The notes beneath the pieces were generated by a model. It worked only from the letters and a program-made list of their open reading frames with translations. It was not told the DNA's origin and did no database searches. A DNA stretch of 5,840 nucleotides from Verrucomicrobiota bacterium (lineage in GTDB: Bacteria; Verrucomicrobiota; Verrucomicrobiia; Verrucomicrobiales; Akkermansiaceae). The stretch lies in contig VFJU01000450.1 in the NCBI GenBank assembly GCA_009885905.1, positions 1-5,840 of the forward strand. Direction: 5' to 3'. Numbering within the stretch: the stretch's first letter is position 1; each line of letters opens with the position of its first letter. Positions 1-5,768 of the stretch are shown here, piece after piece. A program made the translations under genes and the position numbers.

Positions 1-86
1 GCAGCGGCCTCACGCACCACTTTTGCATGGGCTTCGGTCACATTGATCGAGTCCTCGAGATCTGGTTTTGAGTTAGGCTCTGTCAT
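1..86 (-). CDS. 5' fragment of an unidentified gene downstream of the ccoO-like gene
   Basis: An open frame begins at an ATG on the minus strand (84-86) and runs off the window edge after 28 codons. The visible N-terminus begins MTEPNSKPDLEDSINVTEAH and continues KVVREAA. It is hydrophilic and acidic, with no signal peptide or membrane helix yet. It starts 37 bases after the ccoO-like stop codon, on the same strand, so it is probably the next gene of the operon. Its position suggests a further oxidase-type subunit, for example a CcoP-like membrane-anchored cytochrome c, which often has a short charged cytoplasmic N-terminus before its helix. No diagnostic motif is visible, so this is context only. 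No Shine-Dalgarno sequence precedes the ATG. The start could be wrong, but it is the first ATG after the previous stop in this frame. Confidence 0.5.
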   Translation of the reverse strand, partial: MTEPNSKPDLEDSINVTEAHAKVVREAA

Positions 87-123
87 GTCTAAAAGTAAGT
101 AGATGTATGATTAATTCAAGGGA

Positions 124-825
124 TCAGCCTTTATTTTTTGGAGGGGCAAAATTGAGCACCGCAGGAACAGCTTGGTCTTTCTTAAGAGATAACAAATAAG
201 AGACGAGCGCTTGTGCATCGGAATCAGGAACAATTTCCTTTTTCCCGTCATCAACGATCGCGATCGCGTCATTTGATGGGTTTCCGGTGATCAATCGTTC
301 GGAAAACATAAAGCGAAACGGTGGGCAGGTGGATTTCCAGAGCTTCGGATCCTGGCGCGGATTGTAGAGATGATTATAAAACCACTTTGCCGGATCACCA
401 CCCGTGGCGTAATTCGCTGAGACGCGGAGACCCACATTCGAAAGGTCAGGCCCCATCCTTGAAACGCCGATCTGAGCGAATTTCTCTCCAGAAAAGTCAT
501 AAACATTCGTCTCGCGACGCGTGTCCCCGCGATCAGGGTCTGCCTTCAAGCCGCCCCAATCCGAACGGTAAAGATCGTTCCCAGCATAAGTTGGACGGAT
601 CAGTTGCGAATGGCAGAGATAACAACCATTTTCAGCATACACCAGAGCACCGTTGGTGATTCTGCCCGTACGTTTCGGATAGAAAATACCCGTGGTGCCG
701 TCGGTCGCTTCGTTGAGTTGTATCGGTTCTAAATTTCGCATCTTAATAAAAGGTACGACGATGATAAACAACCATGCGACCCCGAAACTGGCGGCGAGTC
801 CGAAAATGAATGTGCGTAAGCTCAT
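124..825 (-). CDS. ccoO: CcoO-like membrane-anchored monoheme cytochrome c (cbb3 oxidase subunit II family)
   Basis: The 233-residue protein has one N-terminal membrane helix (about residues 5-27) that would anchor a periplasmic heme domain. The heme site is CYLCH at 68-72 within the CcoO-type context ENGCYLCHSQLIRP; canonical CcoO has EGCYNCHSQMIRP. A second family block, MGPDLSNVG (124-132), matches the GPDLARVG region, and HLYNPR (152-157) matches the HLxNPR region. The usual SxMPxY segment with the axial Met reads STCPPFRFMF (165-174), so Cys167 occupies the Met position; Met173 six residues later is the other candidate ligand. Length is within the normal range for CcoO (about 200-240). 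It follows the CcoN-like gene by 38 bases, the usual ccoN-ccoO order. In cbb3 oxidases this subunit passes electrons to subunit I; here subunit I appears to lack its metal centres, so the electron acceptor is unclear. Family assignment is strong, function less so. Confidence 0.85.
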   Translation of the reverse strand: MSLRTFIFGLAASFGVAWLFIIVVPFIKMRNLEPIQLNEATDGTTGIFYPKRTGRITNGALVYAENGCYLCHSQLIRPTYAGNDLYRSDWGGLKADPDRGDTRRETNVYDFSGEKFAQIGVSRMGPDLSNVGLRVSANYATGGDPAKWFYNHLYNPRQDPKLWKSTCPPFRFMFSERLITGNPSNDAIAIVDDGKKEIVPDSDAQALVSYLLSLKKDQAVPAVLNFAPPKNKG

Positions 826-837
826 TGGAAAATTATC

Positions 838-858
838 TGAAATTTGAAATTTGAAATT
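838..858. repeat. Three perfect tandem copies of TGAAATT in the ccoN-ccoO spacer
   Basis: The heptamer TGAAATT is repeated three times without mismatch at 838-844, 845-851 and 852-858 (read as AATTTCA on the coding strand). It fills more than half of the 38-base gap between the CcoN-like stop and the CcoO-like ATG. It contains no Shine-Dalgarno sequence and does not form an evident hairpin. It may be a low-complexity, unstructured translation-initiation leader or simply slippage-prone spacer DNA. Confidence 0.85.
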
Positions 859-863
859 CCATA

Positions 864-2369
864 TTAGTGGGCGACCACGTGACCTGGTCCGGCATTATCG
901 ACGTCCCCATCTTCACCATGTGGATTGGTAGCATGACCGTGATCGGAAACCAGCAAGGTCGGGTGCACACTGCGCCGCCCGAGGCACATCCACATCAACG
1001 CGAGATGGATGAAAAAGAAAACATTTGAAACCAAGATGAAACACCAAGCGATCGTCGTAGCCACCGCATAAGGGTAAGCCCGAGTTGCCGCCGCCTCCCA
1101 TGGTTGTTGCCAATCTTCCTGACCTATCCCCTGCTCCAGTCCACCAAAAAGTGCAACCAAAGCCACCGTCATGATTCCGTAGACCGAGAGAAGAAAATGA
1201 ATTTTAATCAAACGCTTGGAAAGCCACTCGCGGCGAGTGACCCGGGGCACGATGAAGTAAACCGCCCCAAACATCACAAAGCTGAAAAATCCGTAGATCG
1301 CAAGAATGTCAAAACCATAGCCAGACATTGAAAACTGAGTGAGCGGAAGCGTCGAACCGGGAAGATTTAATACCACGGCAGCAAAACCTAACAAAAGTAA
1401 ACCGATGATACCAGCGATCGTGAACCGTAACGATGGACTGGCAGCAAGAATCTCCGAGGAAGACAGCGTGGTACGCAGAATGTTGATCGAGGCGGCAATC
1501 GCGGGAATAAAAATCATCACCGTGGCCGCAGCGCCGAGGTAGGGCATGAAGTAGGGAATCGGTGCACCAACCAGTTTTTGCATCCCCGCCCATGGCGCGA
1601 TGATGGCTAAAGACCAAAAACCTAACTTCGCGAGCGAGTAACTATAAACTGCACGACCCGTTACCTTTGGAGCCAAATAATAAGCCGCACCGAGTGCAAC
1701 TGGAGTGAAGAACAAGAAGATCAGCGCAGACTTATACCAAGCGTTGATTCCGGCACCCATTAAAGGTTGGCCTGGAATGCAGAAAAGCAAAGTGTTCGCG
1801 GTGATATAAATCCAAGGGAACCAAACCATCGCTCCAAGCAAATACCATTGGGAAATGTAAACATGACCTTCTGGCTGTACGCGAAACTGAATAAACGACC
1901 AAATCACAATTGCAAAATAACTGACCAGAAGAACCGGCCACACGAATGCAGGAAATTCCATCCATGGCATTCCTGTGCTTGAGCCAGAAAGAATACCAAT
2001 CAAGCCCATCGCCACCGCTAAATTCCAAACATGCCCGGCAGTGAGAATCAATCCAGCTGCCGTGCATTCTTTGCGTGATAGCCGAGCCATCATCCAAATG
2101 ATCACTGCAAATGCAGCTTGAAACCCCCAACCATAGACCAGCGCATTGATGTGAGCTGGAAACACCCGACCGTAGGTGAGCCACGAGCAACCAGTGAGAA
2201 ATTCCGGACTATGAACTTTAGCCGAAGCCACCAAGCCAAGTACGATCGAGACCGCAAGCCACGCCGCCCCGCTAGTTAGAAAAAACATCACTGGGTGACG
2301 CAATGAACGGTCGATCCCAGCACGAAGCAGGGCATCTTGTTCTTTAGTGGATTGTATGGCGGAAGACAT
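864..2369 (-). CDS. ccoN: CcoN-like heme-copper oxidase subunit I homologue lacking the canonical CuB and heme ligands
   Basis: The 501-residue protein from the chosen start has about 12 hydrophobic helices, as in cbb3 subunit I (usually about 470-480 residues). Family blocks include GRVFPAHINALVYGWG (67-82, matching the helix II low-spin heme His region), WYKSALIFLFF (211-221), APKVTGRAVYSYSLAKLGFW (233-252) and VYFIVPRV (370-377). Only His73 of the six metal ligands survives. The CuB His of WYGHNAVGFF is replaced in WYKSALIFLF, the HH pair of WAGPHH is MQ/QK in WAGMQK (260-265), and the GHVH that ligates heme b3 and heme b is GFDI (352-355). Oxygen reduction at a heme-copper site is therefore not expected. 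The C-terminal tail (475-501) has five His among Asp, Glu and Gly. The start at 2369 is preferred over an in-frame ATG at 2453, which would overlap the upstream gene by 65 bases and add a non-conserved leader. The upstream stop lies 19 bases away. The frame is intact, so it is not a pseudogene by appearance. Confidence 0.85.
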   Translation of the reverse strand: MSSAIQSTKEQDALLRAGIDRSLRHPVMFFLTSGAAWLAVSIVLGLVASAKVHSPEFLTGCSWLTYGRVFPAHINALVYGWGFQAAFAVIIWMMARLSRKECTAAGLILTAGHVWNLAVAMGLIGILSGSSTGMPWMEFPAFVWPVLLVSYFAIVIWSFIQFRVQPEGHVYISQWYLLGAMVWFPWIYITANTLLFCIPGQPLMGAGINAWYKSALIFLFFTPVALGAAYYLAPKVTGRAVYSYSLAKLGFWSLAIIAPWAGMQKLVGAPIPYFMPYLGAAATVMIFIPAIAASINILRTTLSSSEILAASPSLRFTIAGIIGLLLLGFAAVVLNLPGSTLPLTQFSMSGYGFDILAIYGFFSFVMFGAVYFIVPRVTRREWLSKRLIKIHFLLSVYGIMTVALVALFGGLEQGIGQEDWQQPWEAAATRAYPYAVATTIAWCFILVSNVFFFIHLALMWMCLGRRSVHPTLLVSDHGHATNPHGEDGDVDNAGPGHVVAH

Positions 2370-2388
2370 CGGCGTTAAAGATGATAAA

Positions 2389-3144
2389 TTATGGTTTAGT
2401 GAGTTCCGCTGCGGTGATTTGGGGCTTACCCACCTCACTGCGAAGCGCTGCAACCTGTTCAGGCTTTACCGAAGATGCCTTGTTACCAAAGCTGTTTCTA
2501 ATATAAGTTAGAACGCCTGCGATCTGCTCATCGGTCTGGTAACTGAGCGCAGCCATCCCACCCGGCATGTTGTACTCTTTACCAGCGACCGTAATCGCAC
2601 CTTGCAATCCACGAAGTTGAATACGGATCAAATTTGAAATAGGACCCTTAACCCACTCCGAGTTCGCGATTGGCGGAGCTATCACACCCCCCTCACCATT
2701 TTGGCCATGGCACGCGGCACAAAGCATATAGGAAGCTTGACCAGCTGCCATTACCGCAGGATCGGGCGGTCCATCTTCGGGGGTAACTGCATCGATAGCG
2801 GTGGTGTCTACAGCAGGTGCCGCAGCCAACTTCTTCGCCGTCTCGGATCCCGGGATCACTTGAGCCGGTTTCTCCACTGCTACAGGTTTCATTGAAGCAA
2901 ACCGCTTCGCTAACACCAGCGTCGCAGCGTCGAGAGCAGCTGGAGAGAGGTTCGCTGCTTGGGCGGCATCCACCTTTGCCCTAGTCGCGTAGCGAGGCAC
3001 GGCAGCCGCGTCTTCGAGCGACGTAGGTTCAGGCTGATTGAAAATGAGAATCACCGCGAGCAGAAGCGCGAAGATTAAAAAGGTACCGAAACCCCACCAG
3101 AATGTGGCGAAGCGAAGGAGCGGATTGTCGCGAGATGGGTCCAT
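2389..3144 (-). CDS. Membrane-tethered monoheme cytochrome c between ACIII and the CcoN-like gene
   Basis: This 251-residue protein has one N-terminal membrane helix (about 15-36), then a long linker (about 40-130) rich in Ala, Pro and Val, then a class I cytochrome c domain. The heme motif is CAACH at 142-146, followed by GQNGEGG, and the distal ligand is probably Met193 in YNMPGGM. The C-terminal helix DEQIAGVLTYIRNSFGNKA (205-223) is typical of small cytochrome c domains. The start follows actF by 14 bases, and the stop precedes the CcoN-like ATG by 19 bases, so co-transcription is likely. A heme domain on a flexible periplasmic tether placed between a quinol oxidase and oxidase-like subunits suggests a tethered electron shuttle, in the role of soluble cytochrome c. 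It has one heme, so it is not a canonical diheme CcoP. Cytochrome identity is secure; partner assignment is inferred. Confidence 0.85.
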   Translation of the reverse strand: MDPSRDNPLLRFATFWWGFGTFLIFALLLAVILIFNQPEPTSLEDAAAVPRYATRAKVDAAQAANLSPAALDAATLVLAKRFASMKPVAVEKPAQVIPGSETAKKLAAAPAVDTTAIDAVTPEDGPPDPAVMAAGQASYMLCAACHGQNGEGGVIAPPIANSEWVKGPISNLIRIQLRGLQGAITVAGKEYNMPGGMAALSYQTDEQIAGVLTYIRNSFGNKASSVKPEQVAALRSEVGKPQITAAELTKP

Positions 3145-3158
3145 GAGAAGAAATTAAA

Positions 3159-4469
3159 TCAGTTAGAAACGTTCGCGGATTCGAGAATGCGCGGATCACG
3201 GTTTGGATAGAGTGAGTGTTGACCTAAGGCACGGATAAGGAAAAATAAGAATCCCGCACCGATCGTGATAAAGGCCAAAATATCCCCCCAAAACGCGCCA
3301 GGGATCGAAACTTGGATTTCTCCGAATATTTTGGGGTCAATCTTACCCAATGAAACTCCGCGCTCAGGGATGATGATCAAATAGTGATCCAGCACGTGCA
3401 TGCAGAGTGTGTAAACCGCGACGATCGAGAGGAGCTTTGGATTCCTCTTCAACCACGCTTGCAGCAGAACCACGAAGGGCACCACGAAGTGGCCGAAGAC
3501 GAGGAAATAGTTAGCGATGTTCCAGTTGCCGGTGTTGCGGATCAGGAAATATGAGGTTTCCTCGGTGATGTTTGCATACCAAATAAGGAAAAACTGCGAG
3601 AAAGTGATGTATGCCCAAAATGTGGTGAATGCGAACATCAGTTTGCCCATGATGTGGAAGTGTTCCGGTCCGGTGACGTGTTTAAGGTGTCCCATGCTTT
3701 TCAACCAAGTACAGACGAGCACGATCACTGCCATCGAATTCAATGCAGCGCCTGCAAACAAATAGACGCCCCACATCGTAGAAAACCAGCGGAAATCCAG
3801 ACCCATCGCGAAATCAAAACCCGTGAAGGTAATGGTTAGAGCGAAAATAATCAGAGGATAATTCGAATGATACCGAGCCTTGAGCAATCGGGCCGTCCCG
3901 GGGTTGGGATCGGTGTCTTGGTCGGTAGAAAGCTTGCGAAGCCCATAAATCACCGCAGTAAAAACAAAGAAATAAAATGCCACACGCCCATACCAGAACG
4001 GTAGGTTCATGAACCAATACTTGCTATATAGAAGGTGGTCGTGGTGATGAAGAAACTCCTTCACCGATCCCGGCGCTGCGCGATGGATGTTCATCCACTC
4101 GTAGAGGAAATGCTGCACGTGAGGAATCAGCAGCGGAATCGCAAAAAGAAACATCCAAGGAAATGTCGAACCCAAATTTTCAAAAACCCTGCGCACGGAA
4201 GTGCCCCAACTCGAGTTTGATACGTTGTGAAGAAGTGTCCAAAAAACACCACCGATCGAAAGCGTTAGGAAGAAGTAGAAGGCAAACAGCCAAGAGTAAG
4301 CATAGGTCCCCTGTAACTTCACAGGACCAAAGAAAAGCAGATACAAACTAACGACACTGCCAACTACGGCGACGCCGAGAGCAAGGTTTTTCACCTTCGA
4401 AACTTTAGATGGGTCGAGGTGATCGCCGTTGATGGCAATATCTGCGGAAGTGACGTGGTGGTGTGCCAT
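3159..4469 (-). CDS. actF: Alternative complex III subunit ActF, NrfD-like integral membrane protein
   Basis: ActF is an integral membrane subunit of ACIII, which oxidises quinol and passes electrons to periplasmic cytochromes or directly to an oxidase. The 436-residue protein has about ten hydrophobic helices (near 27-48, 57-80, 101-120, 158-177, 203-224, 231-256, 274-298, 318-340, 346-367 and 393-414), and length and helix number fit ActF. Family-like segments are TFTGFDFAMGLDFRWFSTMW (214-233) and FWAYITFSQFFLIWYANITE (284-303). The N-terminus MAHHHVTSADIAINGDHLD is hydrophilic, and a His-rich loop HHHDHLLYSKYW (141-152) lies before helix 4. It comes directly after actE (gap 24 bases) and before the tethered cytochrome (gap 14 bases). 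ActF resembles ActC (both are NrfD-superfamily proteins), but its position after actE and the absence of a second copy here favour ActF. No heme or iron-sulfur motif is present, as expected. Confidence 0.93.
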   Translation of the reverse strand: MAHHHVTSADIAINGDHLDPSKVSKVKNLALGVAVVGSVVSLYLLFFGPVKLQGTYAYSWLFAFYFFLTLSIGGVFWTLLHNVSNSSWGTSVRRVFENLGSTFPWMFLFAIPLLIPHVQHFLYEWMNIHRAAPGSVKEFLHHHDHLLYSKYWFMNLPFWYGRVAFYFFVFTAVIYGLRKLSTDQDTDPNPGTARLLKARYHSNYPLIIFALTITFTGFDFAMGLDFRWFSTMWGVYLFAGAALNSMAVIVLVCTWLKSMGHLKHVTGPEHFHIMGKLMFAFTTFWAYITFSQFFLIWYANITEETSYFLIRNTGNWNIANYFLVFGHFVVPFVVLLQAWLKRNPKLLSIVAVYTLCMHVLDHYLIIIPERGVSLGKIDPKIFGEIQVSIPGAFWGDILAFITIGAGFLFFLIRALGQHSLYPNRDPRILESANVSN

Positions 4470-4493
4470 TGCGATTTGAAGGTCTAAAAAAGG

Positions 4494-5144
4494 TTATTGG
4501 GCTTTCGGTTGCGCCAATTTGGCGGCCTGCAACGTGCGGACATAAGCAATGATGGCCCAGCGGTCCCCAACCGAAATGTTGTAGCCGTAGGCCCCCATCA
4601 TGCCCTTGCCCAATGTGATTGTTTCGAACATCCGTCCATCTGGGTATGACTCAGAGTTGAAAGTATCGAGATGGAAGTTAGCGATTCCAGGAACGCCATA
4701 GCTGTTAGTGATACCTTGACCGTTGCCAGACTTGCCGTGGCAGACCGCACAATAAATGCCATACCGTTCCTCACCACGCTCGATCAATGCTTGGGCACTT
4801 TCTTCAGTGAGCTTCAATTCCTCTGGCATTCCGGAGCCAAAATAATCACCAATATGTCCAGTGTAGTAATAGCCTGTTTGCCCACTGAATTCATATTCTG
4901 GAATTCCCCCTAACGATTTCAAACCTTCTGGATTCAATCCACGCGGCTGAGTTTGCGCCACAGGCAAACGAGCACCTTGGTCATTGGCAAAAAACTCATC
5001 TGGCTTCTGCGCCTTAACCTTATCTTGCGTATCCATGTCCGGGAATATCCGGATCGGTGGCTTTGAAAACTTCTGCCCGCGAATTCCGAAGATTCCGACG
5101 ACCAGCAACGCGACCAGCGCGTAGGCGAGAAAAAAGTAACGCAT
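4494..5144 (-). CDS. actE: Alternative complex III subunit ActE, monoheme cytochrome c
   Basis: This 216-residue protein begins with a hydrophobic helix (about 3-21) that is either an uncleaved anchor or a signal peptide. After it comes the segment PPIRIFPDMDTQDKVKAQ (29-46), typical of the ActE entry region. The single heme site is CAVCH at 132-136, followed by GKSGNGQG, and the axial Met is probably Met182 or Met183 in GKGMMGAYG. The terminal helix around DRWAIIAYVRTL (194-205) completes the cytochrome c fold. ActE is thought to relay electrons from the pentaheme subunit ActA to the oxidase or to soluble carriers at the periplasmic face. There is no lipobox Cys after the hydrophobic segment, whereas some ActE proteins are lipidated, so anchoring here probably uses the helix. 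The gene follows actD by 43 bases and precedes actF by 24, in standard order. Confidence 0.92.
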   Translation of the reverse strand: MRYFFLAYALVALLVVGIFGIRGQKFSKPPIRIFPDMDTQDKVKAQKPDEFFANDQGARLPVAQTQPRGLNPEGLKSLGGIPEYEFSGQTGYYYTGHIGDYFGSGMPEELKLTEESAQALIERGEERYGIYCAVCHGKSGNGQGITNSYGVPGIANFHLDTFNSESYPDGRMFETITLGKGMMGAYGYNISVGDRWAIIAYVRTLQAAKLAQPKAQ

Positions 5145-5187
5145 CGAGAGTTTAAAATTTAAGATTTATGGTTGAGAATTTCCACTT

Positions 5188-5742
5188 TCAGTCTTCTTCT
5201 TCGACTAGTTCGATATTGGCCCCGCCGATGTCAGCGAGAAGATCGCGAGTTCCGTTGGGGCTAAATTTCGGATCGCGCGCTTCGATAGCGATGAAGAATC
5301 CATCATCCGTCGCGCGGTGGAATTGTCGGCTGGCAAACAACGGGTGATTCAATCGTGGTAATTGAATTAACCCAAGAAGCCCAAACAACACCGTGAAACC
5401 CGCAAACAAAATCGTCAGCTCGAACATGATCGGAAAGAAGGCAGGCACCGTGAAAATGTTGACTGGCTTTCCTTGAACGATCGTCGGATAGATCACCACC
5501 TGTGTCGAATAGGCGAGAGCGAAGGCGGTGGCCGTGCCGGTGATGCCTCCAAAAAACACAAACCACGGCAGGATCGAGCGCTTCATCCCCATTGCGCCGT
5601 CGAGTCCGTGGATCGGATACGGGGAATAGCAGTCCCATTTCTTGAAGCCTGCGTCGCGGATTTTCTCCGCACCTTTATAAAGAGCCGATGCGCTCTTAAA
5701 CTCGGCAAGGTAGCCATAGACGCGTTTGCGGGTGGTACTCAC
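5188..5742 (-). CDS. actD: Alternative complex III subunit ActD, DUF3341 membrane protein
   Basis: The 184-residue protein has the DUF3341 layout: a cytoplasmic N-terminal domain (1-55) with YGYLAEFKSASALYKGAEKI and later WDCYSPYPIHGLDGAMG, two membrane helices (about 58-79 and 97-127), and a short soluble C-terminal domain containing DDGFFIAIEARD (146-157) that ends in an acidic EEED. ActD packs against the NrfD-like subunits of ACIII and carries no cofactor. The start codon is GTG at 5740-5742. No in-frame ATG exists between the upstream stop and this point, and the next Met (51) lies inside the conserved domain, so GTG is the best choice. The gap from the upstream gene is 26 bases. Among the complete genes of the window it is the only one with a non-ATG start. 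Identification rests on motif, length, helix number and operon position, which all agree. Confidence 0.92.
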   Translation of the reverse strand: MSTTRKRVYGYLAEFKSASALYKGAEKIRDAGFKKWDCYSPYPIHGLDGAMGMKRSILPWFVFFGGITGTATAFALAYSTQVVIYPTIVQGKPVNIFTVPAFFPIMFELTILFAGFTVLFGLLGLIQLPRLNHPLFASRQFHRATDDGFFIAIEARDPKFSPNGTRDLLADIGGANIELVEEED

Positions 5743-5768
5743 GTGATGTAGGTAGTTCGTTGAAAAAG

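Noticed and set aside
260..267. GCGATCGC octamer, identical to the cyanobacterial HIP1 repeat
   Set aside because: Only one exact copy is present, and the ACIII gene content does not by itself suggest a cyanobacterium; it is better explained by the general CGATCG excess.
1104..1331. Plus-strand open frame of 75 codons opposite the CcoN-like gene
   Set aside because: It lies wholly antisense to a well-conserved membrane protein, shows no motif or hydrophobic pattern, and has no plausible start signal. It is a shadow frame.
1732..2190. Minus-strand open frame of 152 codons in another frame of the CcoN-like gene
   Set aside because: Its translation is a frame-shifted copy of the CcoN-like coding region, with scattered Cys, Ser and Arg and no family blocks; the true frame is continuous here.
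864..2369. Calling the CcoN-like gene a pseudogene
   Set aside because: There is no stop or frameshift, the helices and non-ligand family motifs are well kept, and the gene sits inside a tight operon. Selective loss of ligands in an intact frame points to changed function.
864..2369. Calling the CcoN-like gene a nitric oxide reductase NorB
   Set aside because: NorB keeps the same six His ligands, which are missing here, and the partner gene is CcoO-like and not NorC-like.
2389..3144. Calling the tethered cytochrome CcoP
   Set aside because: CcoP carries two CxxCH motifs; this protein has one, and it lies before ccoN instead of after ccoO.
5303..5638. Minus-strand open frame of 111 codons overlapping actD
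   Set aside because: The overlapping frame has an Arg-rich translation typical of shadows, while the actD frame carries all DUF3341 motifs.
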